A stretch of DNA of 64,000 bases from Thiorhodovibrio winogradskyi (GCF_036208045.1 NZ_CP121472.1:2305531-2369530), one strand, 5' to 3'. Positions 46,400 to 56,180 are shown, counted from the first letter of the stretch. Notes: generated from the letters alone by a model not told the origin. Numbers and translations: made by a program.

Positions 46400-47605
46400 A
46401 TGAGCGTTGAAATGGAAGCCAGATTTTCATATCTGAACCCGCGCATCCTCGGTGCGCGCTTGGCCTCGGCCTCGGTGGCCTCGGTGGTGGTGGCCTCCCT
46501 GCTGACGGGCTGCGGTATTGGAAAAAAAATCGACAAGGTTCTTCCCGATCAGCGCTTGGAGTACAAGCAACAGCGCGAGGCAGGGGAAAATCTTGAGCTG
46601 CCACCGGATCTGACGGCCGTGTCTTTTGATGATGCCCTCGACATTCCTCCGGCAAGCGGTATTACCACCTACTCCGAATACACCGGCACGCGTGAGCGTC
46701 GTCAGCGCATCGCCGGCAGTGGCGAGGTGCTGCCAAGTGTCGCGGGTGTCGAGATGGAGCGCTCGGGCGATAAGCGCTGGCTGCGGATCGACCAATCCCC
46801 GCAAGCGGTTTGGCCGCGGGTGATCGCCTTCTGGCGTCAGCAGGGCATTTTGCTGGTCGAGCAGGAGCCATCCATCGGTGTGATGAAAACCGACTGGATT
46901 GAAAACCGCGCCGAGGTTCGCCGGGATATCGTCACCAAGATGTTCCGCAAGGTGGTCGATGGTCTCTACAGTACCTCCACTCGCGATCAGTACCGGGTAC
47001 GTATCGATACCGGGCCCCGTCCCGGCACCACCGAGGTTTATCTGACCCACCGTGCCATGGAAGAGCGCCTGGTGCGCAACACCCTGGGCGAGGAAGCCAG
47101 TACTGTGTGGGAGCCGGCGCCGAGCGATCCGGGCAAGGAGGCGGCCATGCTGCGGCGACTGATGCTGTCCTTGGGCGTATCCGAGCAACAAGCCCAACGC
47201 ATGCTCGCGCAGCAGGGTTCAAGCGCGCCGACCCGCGGTGCGCGGCTGGTGCAAAGTGGCGGTGGCGCCCTGGTCGTGGCGGAATCCTTCCGGCAAGCCT
47301 GGCGTCAGGTTGGCTTGGCGCTTGATCGCAGCGGCTTCGCGGTCGAGGATCGCAATCGCTCGGAAGGGGTGTTTTACGTCCGTTACGACGATCCCAACAA
47401 GCGCCAGCGCGAGAAAAAGGGGCTCGGTTCGCGTTTGGCGTTCTGGAGCAAAAACAACAAAGATCTCGGTGTTGAGCAATATCAGGTGCGCCTGAATGAG
47501 GACCAGGGCCAGACCCGGGTCACCATTCACGACGCCAATGGGAACCCTGATACCTCTCCCACGGCGGCGCGCATCCTGAGCCTGCTGAGCGAGGAAATGC
47601 GCTGA
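46400..47605 (+). CDS. bamC: Outer-membrane assembly lipoprotein BamC
   Basis: A 401-residue lipoprotein of the BAM outer-membrane insertion complex. The signal peptide ends in lipobox LLTGC (Cys 38), then a disordered lasso segment that includes ENLELPPDLTAV, the part that binds BamD in E. coli. Two helix-grip domains follow (about 110-215 and 285-395). The ATG at 46400 is used. The frame begins with a TTG at 46382, and TGAGGTGG before the ATG is the ribosome site. It lies downstream of dapA in the usual order. Confidence 0.9.
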   Translation: MSVEMEARFSYLNPRILGARLASASVASVVVASLLTGCGIGKKIDKVLPDQRLEYKQQREAGENLELPPDLTAVSFDDALDIPPASGITTYSEYTGTRERRQRIAGSGEVLPSVAGVEMERSGDKRWLRIDQSPQAVWPRVIAFWRQQGILLVEQEPSIGVMKTDWIENRAEVRRDIVTKMFRKVVDGLYSTSTRDQYRVRIDTGPRPGTTEVYLTHRAMEERLVRNTLGEEASTVWEPAPSDPGKEAAMLRRLMLSLGVSEQQAQRMLAQQGSSAPTRGARLVQSGGGALVVAESFRQAWRQVGLALDRSGFAVEDRNRSEGVFYVRYDDPNKRQREKKGLGSRLAFWSKNNKDLGVEQYQVRLNEDQGQTRVTIHDANGNPDTSPTAARILSLLSEEMR

Positions 47606-47711
47606 TTTGGAAGCAATTCCAAAAATTGGGTGTTTCATCTGGTGGAAGCGGCTTCCAGCCGCTTCGCGACGCGCCAAGATGGAGCGTCTACTGATTACCG
47701 GGCCAACCGCC

Positions 47712-49442
47712 TCAAGCCTCGGAATCGAAGCCCAGCAGGCGCGGATAGACTTGACCCCGTAGCAACTCCTGATGGCTGCCGCGCTCAACCACCTGGCCCT
47801 GATCAAGCACCAGAATCTCATCCATGCGCGCCAGTGCAATGGGCTTGTGGGTAATCAGCAGGGTGCTGCGTCCTGCCATGGCCTGGTCGATGGCCAGCAT
47901 CAAAGCCTGTTCGGTGGGGCCGTCGAGTCCCTCGGTTGGCTCGTCCAACAGCAAAATGGCTGCGTCCTTCAGTAGTGCGCGAGCGATGGCGATACGCCTC
48001 GCCTGCCCCCCGGAGAGCCGCACGCCGGTCTCGCCCACCCAGGTGTCATAGCCCTCGGGCAGGCTGTGGAGAAAGTCATGAATCTGCGCCGTGCGGCAGG
48101 CATGCTCCAAGTCCTGCTCGCTCGCCTCGGGCGCGGCCAGCAACAGATTCTCGCGAATGCTGGTGTTGAACAAATGGCTGTGCTGTGACACCAGCGCCAG
48201 ATGACGGCGCAGTTCCTCGCCCCGCAGGCGTGCCAGTGGCAGGTCGCCCAGGCGAATCTCCCCCGCATCCGGCAGCCAGAAGCGCAGCAGCAGATTGAGC
48301 ACCGTGCTTTTGCCGCTGCCGGTCGCTCCGACCAGGGCGATGCGCTTGCCCACCGGCAGTTCCAGATCGAAGTCACTCAGGGCGGCGCGCTCGGCCTTGG
48401 GATAGCGAAAACTCACCCCGCGCAGACTGAGATGGAAATGCTCGGGCGTCACCGCCGGCCCCTCGGGCTCGGGCGCGGCGGGCTGGGTGTCGACAATGGC
48501 AAACAGCCGCCGTGCCGCGGTCAGGGTGCTCTCCAGTTGCTGAAAGGCAAGTGGCAGGGGCGCCACGGCCTCGAAGCTTGCCAGCGCCAGCAGCGCCAGC
48601 ATGGCCAGTTGCGGCGGTGCCAGGCTGTCGCTCGCGAGCAATGGCAGGCCAAGCCAGATGGCAAACCAGAGTGCCAGATTGGCGCACAGCCCCACGCCGC
48701 CGGTGGCGATGCCGCTGATGCGGCTCATGCGGTCCTGGGCGCCGATCAGCTCGGCGCTCAGTGCATCCAGGCGGCGGGCGTGGGCGTCGGCGGCGCCTAA
48801 CACCAGCAACTCGGACAGGCCTTGGGTGCCGTCGATGGCGGTTTGGCGCAGATGGGCTTCGGTCTCGACCAGCTGACGCCCAGGCGCGCGGCCGAGGTGC
48901 CGGCTGGCGGCGGGCAGGGCGACACCGGCAAGCAGTAGCAGCGCCAGCAGGCTGAGCGCCAGGCCGAGGTCATAGAGGGCGGTGAAGACGAAAAAACCCA
49001 GACTGGCGCTGGAGGCCACCAGCACCGGGATGAGCACCCGCACATAGAAATTGTCCAGCGCGTCGATATCGGAGCGGATGCGGCTGAGCAAATCGCCGCT
49101 GTGGAATTCCTGCAAGCGCGCCGGAGCCAGGGGCTCGAGATGCTGGTAGAACCAGACGCGCAGCCCGGAGAGCTGGCGCAGGGTGGCCTCGTGCGAAACC
49201 AGGCGTTCCAGATAACGCCCGGCGGTGCGCGCCATGGCACTGCCGCGAATGATGGCCGCCGGGGTGAAATAATTCATCGCCAGGCCGGCCGCTCCGGCCA
49301 CGGCCATCGCGGTGATGAACCACCCGGAAATGGCCAGCAGGGTGACATTGGCCACCAGGGTGATCAACGCCACCAGATAGCCGCCCAGAATCCAGGCGCG
49401 ATAGGGCTTGAACAGTTGCCAGAGACGCAGTAGGTCCTTCAT
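47712..49442 (-). CDS. cydC: Thiol reductant ABC exporter subunit CydC
   Basis: A 576-residue ABC half-transporter with six membrane helices (about 15-300) and an ATPase carrying Walker A GATGSGKST, signature LSGGQARR and Walker B ILLLDEPTEGLD. With CydD it exports glutathione and cysteine to the periplasm and is required for cytochrome bd and c-type cytochrome maturation. Its start overlaps the cydD stop by four bases (ATGA), so the subunits are made together. Confidence 0.93.
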   Translation of the reverse strand: MKDLLRLWQLFKPYRAWILGGYLVALITLVANVTLLAISGWFITAMAVAGAAGLAMNYFTPAAIIRGSAMARTAGRYLERLVSHEATLRQLSGLRVWFYQHLEPLAPARLQEFHSGDLLSRIRSDIDALDNFYVRVLIPVLVASSASLGFFVFTALYDLGLALSLLALLLLAGVALPAASRHLGRAPGRQLVETEAHLRQTAIDGTQGLSELLVLGAADAHARRLDALSAELIGAQDRMSRISGIATGGVGLCANLALWFAIWLGLPLLASDSLAPPQLAMLALLALASFEAVAPLPLAFQQLESTLTAARRLFAIVDTQPAAPEPEGPAVTPEHFHLSLRGVSFRYPKAERAALSDFDLELPVGKRIALVGATGSGKSTVLNLLLRFWLPDAGEIRLGDLPLARLRGEELRRHLALVSQHSHLFNTSIRENLLLAAPEASEQDLEHACRTAQIHDFLHSLPEGYDTWVGETGVRLSGGQARRIAIARALLKDAAILLLDEPTEGLDGPTEQALMLAIDQAMAGRSTLLITHKPIALARMDEILVLDQGQVVERGSHQELLRGQVYPRLLGFDSEA

Positions 49443-51409
49443 GCTGGGGCTCCGCTGCCAGTGGCGGTATCAAAGGCCCTGGCCGAGGAGTCGACCTGGG
49501 CGCCGCCGGCAAACTGACCTTGGGCCATGCGCGCGTAATGGCCCCGCAGGGCGATGAGTTGGTCGTGAGTGCCCTGTTCGGCGATGCGCCCGTCAACAAT
49601 GACCAGAATCCGATCGGCATGGCGCACGGTGATCAGTCGGTGGGCAATGATCAGCAGAGCGCGATCGCGTGCCAGTTCGTCGATGCCCGCTTGCACCAGG
49701 GCCTCGTTGGCCGGGTCCAGGCTGGCGGTGGCCTCGTCAAGAATCACCAGGCGGGCATCGCGCACAAAGGCGCGGGCCAGCGCGATGCGTTGAATCTGCC
49801 CGCCCGAGAGGCCAATGCCCTGCTCGCCGATTTGGGTGTCGTAGCCGGCGGGGAGTTGGTCGATGAACTCGGCCGCGCGCGCGCGCCTGGCGGCCTCTTG
49901 CACCTCCTCCAGGCTGGCCTCGGGGCGGCCCAGGCGGATATTCTCCAGCAGGCTGCCCTGGAACAGGCGCGGGCGCTGTGGCAGCCAGGCCAGGCGCTGG
50001 CGCCAGTCGTCGAGATCGAGCGTGGCAAGATCCTCGCCGTCGATCAGAATGCATCCCGCGTCTGGCATGCTGAAACCAAGCAGCAGACTGGCGATGGTGG
50101 TTTTGCCGGCACCGCTCGGACCCACCAGGGCGACACGCTCGCCGGGGTTGAGACGGAAGCTCGCGCCTTGCAGCGCCGGGCGGCCTTCCTCATAGGCAAA
50201 ATGCACCTCTTGGAAAGCGACTGCCAGCGGGCTGCTGGCGGGTAGCCGGCGACCAGGTGCCGGCCGCTCGGGCAGGGGCGTGGCGAGAATATCGGCGATG
50301 CGCTCGGCGGCGGCGATGGCCTCGAGTCGGCCGTGGTAATGGGTGCCAAGATTGCGCAGCGGTAGAAAAAACTCGGGTGCCAGCAGCAGAATGAAAAAGC
50401 CGCTCAGAAAGCCGATCTCCGGCGGGGCCATGAGATCCGGCAACGGCAGCTCGAGCTGATAGAGCCGAAAACCGATGAACACGGCGATGATGGCGATACC
50501 GACGGTGGCGAAGAACTCCAACACCGCCGAGGACAGGAAGGCCACCCGCAGCACCTCCATGGTGCGGCGGCGATAATCCTCGGAAATCTCGGCGATGATC
50601 TTGGCCTCGCGGCGGCTGGCATTGAACAGTTTGAGCGTGGTCAGCCCCTGGATCACATCAAGAAAATGCGCCCCCATGCGTGCCAGCGCCTTCCATTGAT
50701 GCTGGTTGATGGCCTCCACCCGGGTGCCGATCAGGATCATGAACAGGGGGATGAGTGGGGCGACCAGCGCCATGATCAGGCTCGAGAGCCAGTCGATGGG
50801 GGCCACCACCACCAGGATTGCCACCGGCAGCAGCATGGTGACCGTCATGGCTGGCAGATAACGGGCGAAATAGGCCTCCAGTGCCTCGATGCCCTTGGTC
50901 AGGTCCTCGGCCAGGGCGCCGCTGCGCTGCCCGGCCATCCAGCTTGGTCCGGCGGCCTGAATGTGCCGATAGACGCGGTCGCGCAGGCTGCGCTTCACTC
51001 CAGCCGCGGCACGAAAGGCGGTCTGTTCGGCACCCCAGTTCAGCAGGGCGCGCAGTGCGAACAGCCCAAGCAGCGGCAGCATCCAGGGGGCGAGGTCAGC
51101 GCGACCTGCGCCACCAAAGACAAAGGCGTTCACCACATAGGCCAGCACCCAGGCCTGGGCGATCAGCAGTCCGCCGTTGGCGAGTTGCATGGCGATGGCC
51201 AGGCGCAGGTAGCCGCCAGCCAGCGGCTTTTGTTCATCGAGAAAGCGCTTGGCCGCGAGCTTGCTTTCACCCGCGCGTGTCGGGTGGTCAGCAGATGTCT
51301 GGTCCGGTGTCGGGTCGGATATCGGGCCAGCGGCCGGTGCCGGGCCTGTCCCTCCCTCGGGCGGTGCGGTGGCGGTCAAGTCGGATTCGGGCGTGGCCGG
51401 AGTCGGCAT
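49439..51409 (-). CDS. cydD: Thiol reductant ABC exporter subunit CydD
   Basis: A 656-residue half-transporter, longer than E. coli CydD (588) because of a Pro/Thr/Ala-rich N-terminal extension of about 55 residues. The membrane part has six helices. The ATPase has Walker A GPSGAGKTT, signature LSGGQIQR and Walker B LVILDEATASLD. A later internal start would remove the extension. It is the first gene of the cydDC pair. No cydAB is in the window. Confidence 0.92.
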   Translation of the reverse strand: MPTPATPESDLTATAPPEGGTGPAPAAGPISDPTPDQTSADHPTRAGESKLAAKRFLDEQKPLAGGYLRLAIAMQLANGGLLIAQAWVLAYVVNAFVFGGAGRADLAPWMLPLLGLFALRALLNWGAEQTAFRAAAGVKRSLRDRVYRHIQAAGPSWMAGQRSGALAEDLTKGIEALEAYFARYLPAMTVTMLLPVAILVVVAPIDWLSSLIMALVAPLIPLFMILIGTRVEAINQHQWKALARMGAHFLDVIQGLTTLKLFNASRREAKIIAEISEDYRRRTMEVLRVAFLSSAVLEFFATVGIAIIAVFIGFRLYQLELPLPDLMAPPEIGFLSGFFILLLAPEFFLPLRNLGTHYHGRLEAIAAAERIADILATPLPERPAPGRRLPASSPLAVAFQEVHFAYEEGRPALQGASFRLNPGERVALVGPSGAGKTTIASLLLGFSMPDAGCILIDGEDLATLDLDDWRQRLAWLPQRPRLFQGSLLENIRLGRPEASLEEVQEAARRARAAEFIDQLPAGYDTQIGEQGIGLSGGQIQRIALARAFVRDARLVILDEATASLDPANEALVQAGIDELARDRALLIIAHRLITVRHADRILVIVDGRIAEQGTHDQLIALRGHYARMAQGQFAGGAQVDSSARAFDTATGSGAPA

Positions 51410-51560
51410 GGCTAAGGTATCAGGCGGTCAGCGAGCCCATGGGCGGCGAATGGGAGTCGCGGATTCCGCCTTGACCGGCCAGTGGTCGGTCAGGCCAGCT
51501 CCAAGACGGGCGCCAGGAAAAAAGGCGCCTGCGCAAGCAGACACGGAGATGCCTTGGAGC

Positions 51561-52166
51561 TTAGCTGTCAGGGCTTTGCTCGCCAGTCTCGGCTGGCGCA
51601 CTCCCGGTCTGTTGCGGAACCCGCTCGAGTTTGGTCGCATCGTAGCCGATACTGGAGATGAAGTCTCGCATGCGTTGCAATTCGGCTTCGCTGAATTCGG
51701 GCTGGCGCGCCATCACCCAGACATAATCGCGCTTGGCACGGCCAATGACGGTGAGCTGATAATCCGGATCCAGATAGACAATGCGATAGTCGGCCTTGAT
51801 CGGCCAAATAAACTGCATGCCCCAGCGCGCATTGGTGCTGGTGTCGAGCACAAAGCCCTTGGGGTGATAGACCTTTTGCGGTCCGTCGAAGGCATCCTTA
51901 TTGAAGGTGAAAGTGGTCGCGATGGTGCCATCCGCATTGAGCGCGTAGGACTCCACCGCGTTATGGGCGCCTTTTTCAACGAAAGTGGGGATATTGGCGA
52001 CCACATACCAGTCGCCCATGAAGCGTGCGAGATCGACCTGCTTGACGGTGTCCATGGGTTCTCCTCCGGATTCAACACAGGCGGACAGGATGAGTGTGCT
52101 GGCGGCGAGCAGCAAGGCGCGCCCGATTGTTGTCAGGCATGGCGGGGAAGTCATGCGATTTAGCAT
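51561..52166 (-). CDS. blc: Lipocalin family lipoprotein (Blc-like)
   Basis: A 201-residue outer-membrane-type lipoprotein. Lipobox LILSAC is followed by the lipocalin signature MGDWYVVANIP and the later family stretch YRIVYLDPDYQLTVIGR...YVWVMARQP. The family binds lipids or fatty acids in a beta barrel. A Pro/Thr-rich tail (QQTGSAPAETGEQSPDS) extends beyond the barrel. An alternative start is the ATG four codons in (52154). It is the last of a three-gene leftward set with the DUF1295 and DUF2878 genes. Confidence 0.9.
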   Translation of the reverse strand: MLNRMTSPPCLTTIGRALLLAASTLILSACVESGGEPMDTVKQVDLARFMGDWYVVANIPTFVEKGAHNAVESYALNADGTIATTFTFNKDAFDGPQKVYHPKGFVLDTSTNARWGMQFIWPIKADYRIVYLDPDYQLTVIGRAKRDYVWVMARQPEFSEAELQRMRDFISSIGYDATKLERVPQQTGSAPAETGEQSPDS

Positions 52167-52224
52167 CCTCGTTGTGGGTTGGGGCAGGGCGGCTGTGCCT
52201 CAAGGAGTAGGTTGAGTCGCCATA

Positions 52225-52998
52225 TCAAGCCTTCGGCTGTCCGGGAAAAAACGCATTGGTGCGCCGGATATAGTCCGCATAAGCGGGCCGGCGTTCGCTA
52301 ATGTCGGATTCGAGCAACTTCACGCCCGAGACCCGCAGCAGCAGGAAGGTGACCAGCGCCGGGCCGATCAGACTCCACCAGGCACCGCCGGCTAGGGCAA
52401 TGAGCCCGAATCCCCACCACAGACAAGCCTCGCCGAAGTAATTCGGGTGCCGGGTATAACGCCACAGGCCCCGATCCATCACCTGTCCGGCATTGCGCGC
52501 ATCGGCCTTGAAGCTCGCCAGCTGCTGATCACCAATGGCCTCGAAGCCGAAGCCAAACAACCAGAGTGCCGCGCCGATCAAATCCAATGCGTTCAGCGGC
52601 GCCGGGCTGAGGGCGGCGCCGAGCAGTGGCAGGGAAATCACCCAGGCCAGGATCGCCTGCAGGCCGAAGACGATATAGAGGCTTTTCAGCCAGAAATTGG
52701 GTTCATTGTCGCGGCGGATTGCCTGATAACGCCGGTCTTCCGGCTCGCCCCAGTTACGCAGGGTAATAAAGAGCGATAAGCGGACCGCCCAGAGCGCGAC
52801 CAGAAACAGGATCAAAGTGGCGCGTCCGCCCAGCGCGTCGGCGCTTGCGGCATAGACTAGGGTCATGAGCAGGAAAAACAGCGACCACATCGAATCGACA
52901 ATGCTCACATCCTGCTTGCGGATGCTGACCAGCCAGCCAAACATCGCCAGCAGCAGGGCGACGGCCAGGCCGCCGGAGTAGATGCCGAGGTCAAACAT
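52225..52998 (-). CDS. DUF1295 membrane protein (steroid 5-alpha-reductase-like fold)
   Basis: A 257-residue polytopic membrane protein with about seven helices. WRYTRHPNYFGEACLWWGFGLIAL near the C-terminus is the hallmark of the DUF1295/ICMT-like membrane enzymes, which bind a nucleotide cofactor and act on lipids or isoprenoids. The substrate is unknown. It lies between the DUF2878 and lipocalin genes. A GGGAG ribosome site is present. Confidence 0.9.
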   Translation of the reverse strand: MFDLGIYSGGLAVALLLAMFGWLVSIRKQDVSIVDSMWSLFFLLMTLVYAASADALGGRATLILFLVALWAVRLSLFITLRNWGEPEDRRYQAIRRDNEPNFWLKSLYIVFGLQAILAWVISLPLLGAALSPAPLNALDLIGAALWLFGFGFEAIGDQQLASFKADARNAGQVMDRGLWRYTRHPNYFGEACLWWGFGLIALAGGAWWSLIGPALVTFLLLRVSGVKLLESDISERRPAYADYIRRTNAFFPGQPKA

Positions 52999-53060
52999 CG
53001 GAGATTGCTCCCTGTGCGAGGTTGGTGGGTGCGGCCTTGATCATGGATGAACCGGGCCAC

Positions 53061-53603
53061 TCACCCGTTGGATTGCACGGTCGGGCGGTAGCCGTCGAGA
53101 CGCATGGCCAGCCATACCAAAAAGGGGGCGGCAAAAAACCAGCCAATGGCGATGGCCGGCAGGGCAATGACCGGGTCGGGGAAGCTTACCCCGCCGAGTT
53201 GCTCGCCCGCCAGGAAGGCCAGTGGGCCGCCGATGGCGCCAAGACCGGCGGCGAGCGCATAGCGGCCTTTCAGCCAACGCAGGGAGACATTCAGCAAGGT
53301 GGCGAACAGCACCCAGAGCCCGATCAGCCAGTGGGGTGCCAGCCAGGTGGCGAACTGTCCGGATGGGTAGCTCAGCCAGCCAAAACCGGCCAGAGCGCCA
53401 TCCCAGAGGGCACCGAACCAGGCTGCCAGCAAAATTAGCAGGAACTCCGGCAAGGGCCGCGGCGCGCGCACCAGATGCACGCCCACGGCGATGATCATCA
53501 CCAATAGGGCCAACATGGGCTGATCCCGGGCGCCAGCGATCACGCATAGCAACCAGGCGATCTGAAAAACAACAAAATTGATGGTGATATCGGTCAGTCG
53601 CAC
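53061..53603 (-). CDS. DUF2878 membrane protein
   Basis: A 180-residue protein with five or six membrane helices. The opening DITINFVVFQIAWLLCVIAGA and the central WDGALAGFGWLSYPSG match DUF2878. The GTG at 53603 is chosen because GGAG lies about seven bases upstream. The frame is open to 53840, but that part is not membrane-like. The function is unknown. The protein recurs with DUF1295, lipocalin and cyclopropane-synthase genes elsewhere (recollection). Confidence 0.83.
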   Translation of the reverse strand: MRLTDITINFVVFQIAWLLCVIAGARDQPMLALLVMIIAVGVHLVRAPRPLPEFLLILLAAWFGALWDGALAGFGWLSYPSGQFATWLAPHWLIGLWVLFATLLNVSLRWLKGRYALAAGLGAIGGPLAFLAGEQLGGVSFPDPVIALPAIAIGWFFAAPFLVWLAMRLDGYRPTVQSNG

Positions 53604-53923
53604 GTAAGCACTCCGTAACAAACTTGAGCACCCGGCTGGGCAAGATATTGCTTGTAACACATGATGCCGGCAGCCGAGGATGCAACCCAGTCGGCTCTTG
53701 TTCGCGGGCCGGATGGGCGGAAACCACATCGCAAGCCTGGTCTCGCTAAAACAGAACGGGCTGCCATCCAGTGCCAAAAGCAGTATAGTTTTACGAAAAT
53801 AGCAGCTTTTTTCACCAACCACCAGGTTAGTGTTAAACAATTAGTGTTAAGATTATGGTTTGAAAACTTGGGCACGCTTCGCTTTGTCAACCATACTTTG
53901 TTGCGAATGTATACACTGTGATT

Positions 53924-53976
53924 TAACAACTAACAACTAACAACTAACAACTAACAACTAACAACTAACAACTAAC
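53924..53976 (+). repeat. 7-bp tandem repeat directly upstream of rmlD
   Basis: Seven perfect copies of TAACAAC (53924-53972) plus a partial eighth, ending five bases before the AAGGAG ribosome site and 15 before the ATG. The 387-base gap between the divergent DUF2878 and rmlD genes is otherwise AT-rich at its centre (53760-53920) and holds no convincing gene. A -10-like TATACA lies at 53910-53915. Confidence 0.97.
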
Positions 53977-53990
53977 CCCTAAGGAGTCCC

Positions 53991-54899
53991 ATGGCCACAC
54001 CCGATACTCCACGTCTGCTTCTGCTCGGTTCCGACGGTCAGGTCGGTTGGGAGCTTTGTCGTACCCTGGCCCCTGTTGGGCAGGTGATCGCCGCCTCGCT
54101 TAATGGCGTGCATGGTCCGGCGGTCGATTTGGCCGATGCTGCCTCGGTGCGGCGGCTGTTTGCAGAGACTGGGCCAGATGCCGTGATCAATGCCGCTGCC
54201 TACACGGCTGTTGACCGCGCCGAGAGCGAGCCCGAATTGGCGATGGCCATCAATGGTGACGCACTCGGGTTGATCGGCCAGCTTGCCGCGGACGCGAAGA
54301 TTCCGGTGGTGCATTATTCGACGGATTTTGTGTTCTCCGGCGAGACTGATCGGCCGTATCGCGAGGATGACCCGGCCGAGCCGCGCAGTGTCTATGGTCA
54401 GAGCAAGCTGGCCGGGGAGCGGGCCTTGCTCGACTCTGGTGCCACGGCCCTGATTTTGCGCACCGCCTGGGTGTATGGCGTGCGCGGTAGCAATTTCCTG
54501 TTGACCATGTTGCGGTTATTTCGCGAGCGCCCTGAGTTGCGGGTGGTCGAGGATCAGATTGGCACCCCCACCTGGAGTCGCATGCTGGCCGAGGTGACGG
54601 CGCAGATTCTGTATCGAGCCTTTCGCGGGGATTTGAGTCTGGACGATCATCAGGGGTTGTATCATGTCACCGGTGGCGGGGCGACCTCCTGGTTCGGCTT
54701 CGCCGAGGCCATTCGCGATGCCAGTTGCCTGCAATGCAAGGTGCTGCCCATCCCGACCTCCGAGTATCCCGCGCCCGCGCCGCGTCCAGCCTATTCGGTG
54801 CTGGACACTCATCTTTTCCACGCCACTTTTGGTCTGACGCTGCCCGACTGGCGCCAATCGCTGGCGTTCTGTCTTGCTGATCTGCAAGGCAGAGCCTGA
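53991..54899 (+). CDS. rmlD: dTDP-4-dehydrorhamnose reductase
   Basis: A 302-residue short-chain reductase making dTDP-L-rhamnose for lipopolysaccharide or exopolysaccharide. The nucleotide-binding loop GSDGQVG is at 13-19, NAAAYTAVDRAE and STDFVFSG follow, and the catalytic YxxxK is in YGQSKLAGE. The remaining rml genes are not in the window. A strong AAGGAG ribosome site sits directly behind a 7-bp tandem repeat, which could tune expression. Confidence 0.94.
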   Translation: MATPDTPRLLLLGSDGQVGWELCRTLAPVGQVIAASLNGVHGPAVDLADAASVRRLFAETGPDAVINAAAYTAVDRAESEPELAMAINGDALGLIGQLAADAKIPVVHYSTDFVFSGETDRPYREDDPAEPRSVYGQSKLAGERALLDSGATALILRTAWVYGVRGSNFLLTMLRLFRERPELRVVEDQIGTPTWSRMLAEVTAQILYRAFRGDLSLDDHQGLYHVTGGGATSWFGFAEAIRDASCLQCKVLPIPTSEYPAPAPRPAYSVLDTHLFHATFGLTLPDWRQSLAFCLADLQGRA

Positions 54900-55012
54900 G
54901 TCATGCCCATGCCCATGGAAGTATCACGGCCGGGGCCTGGGTCTGGGGGAGCTGTGCTCAAGCTTCAGTATCCCGTGAGCAGCTTTCGAAAGCCATCAAA
55001 TAGGAGCCCTTT

Positions 55013-55576
55013 ATGTCAGAAAAATTGTCAAAAAGTGTTTATCAGTTGAAAGTGACCCTAAAGGGTACAAAGCCACCGATTTGGAGAAGGCTGCTTGTTC
55101 CCGCCGATCTGCCACTGGGAAAACTCCATGAGGTGCTTCAGCTTGTCATGGGGTGGGAGAATTATCACCTGCATCAGTTTATCTCTGGTGGTCGGTTTTT
55201 CGGGATGCAGGATGGGGAATTTTCGCTGGATGCCGAGATCGAGGATGAAAATCAATTCAAAATAAAGGATCTGCTCTCGGCGGAGAAGGAAACCCTGGGG
55301 TATGAATATGATTTTGGTGACAGCTGGGATCATAAAATCGTTTTGGAGAAAATATTGCCAGCCGAGGATGGTCAGCAGCCGCCGCGCTGCATCAAGGGCA
55401 TGCGTGCCTGTCCGCCAGAAGACTGCGGGGGCATTTGGGGGTATCAGGAACTGCTTGAGACCTTGTCCGATCCCAAGAATCCAGATTATGAGGAGATGCT
55501 TGAGTGGGTTGGCGGTGAATTTGACCCCGAGTTGTTTGACATTGGCAGGGTGAACAAACAGCTTGCATTGGTCTAA
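55013..55576 (+). CDS. Plasmid pRiA4b ORF-3 family protein
   Basis: A 187-residue protein with the family start YQLKVTLKGTKPPIWRRLLVP, the WENYHLHQF segment and the acidic YDFGDSWDHKIVLEK motif. It ends with CIKGMRACPPEDCGG and a YEEMLEWVGGEFDPE tail, all standard for this family (IS1096/TnpR-like fold). The family is widespread on plasmids and chromosomes with no settled function. It lies alone between rmlD and the decay zone. Confidence 0.88.
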   Translation: MSEKLSKSVYQLKVTLKGTKPPIWRRLLVPADLPLGKLHEVLQLVMGWENYHLHQFISGGRFFGMQDGEFSLDAEIEDENQFKIKDLLSAEKETLGYEYDFGDSWDHKIVLEKILPAEDGQQPPRCIKGMRACPPEDCGGIWGYQELLETLSDPKNPDYEEMLEWVGGEFDPELFDIGRVNKQLALV

Positions 55577-55783
55577 TACCGCCGTTTCAGACCTCGGGCA
55601 TCAAGCCGGCGATTGGTCCCGCGTTTCGGTGCTTTAGCGACATCCAGCTTTTGGCCCGTGGGAGGGGGCGAGCGCGTTCGATGAACGCTGGATCATCGCC
55701 GTTGAAGACGACCTGCGCTGGTCACATTCCAGAGCATCTGGATGCCGTTGATTCAGGGTGATTTGGATTTGCCGTGCATCCGG

Positions 55784-56180
55784 TCAGGGGTTGATCCTGG
55801 CCCTCGATTGTTCCTGATTATTCGAAGACGCGGCAAGTAATTGTGTTCGTGCGACGGCGTCATCGAGCGCTCGTCGCAATTCTAGCGCGGAGAGCGGAAC
55901 GGGCTGACCGGTCGGGTAGTAGAAGAACCAGAACTGGCAGCAATCGCGGATGCGCGGATCGGCCAGCAGTTCCGTGACCAGGGGTTTCCAGACCCAAGGC
56001 GTTGGCAGCATACCGTGAACTAGCACCGGGGGGTGTTCGCGTCAAAAGGCTCAAGGAAGATTATGCGCGGCTCATCGCTGAAGCGCCCGGGCCGCAAGAG
56101 ATTGCCAATGGCGGCCATGGGCCAGACATCCGTGGCTCTGGTGGCCTTGATGGGCGCATAGAGATCAATGGACACCTAAA
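55784..56180 (-). pseudogene. Frameshifted, truncated alpha/beta hydrolase
   Basis: Two leftward frames each carry part of one hydrolase. The first (56180 to about 56040) reads IDLYAPIKATRATDVWPM and EPRIIFLEPFDANTP, then stops. A shift at about 56040 restores VLVHGMLPTPWVWKPLVTEL and ELLADPRIRDCCQFWFFYY in the next frame, which stops at 55784. The nucleophile GxSxG part is missing, so the gene is both frameshifted and cut short. Its 5' part shares DNA with the end of the response-regulator frame. Confidence 0.75.

Noticed and set aside
53924-53976. Heptamer array considered as a CRISPR or replication-origin iteron set
   Set aside because: The units are 7 bp with no spacers, there is no initiator gene, and the array sits directly in a translation-initiation region.
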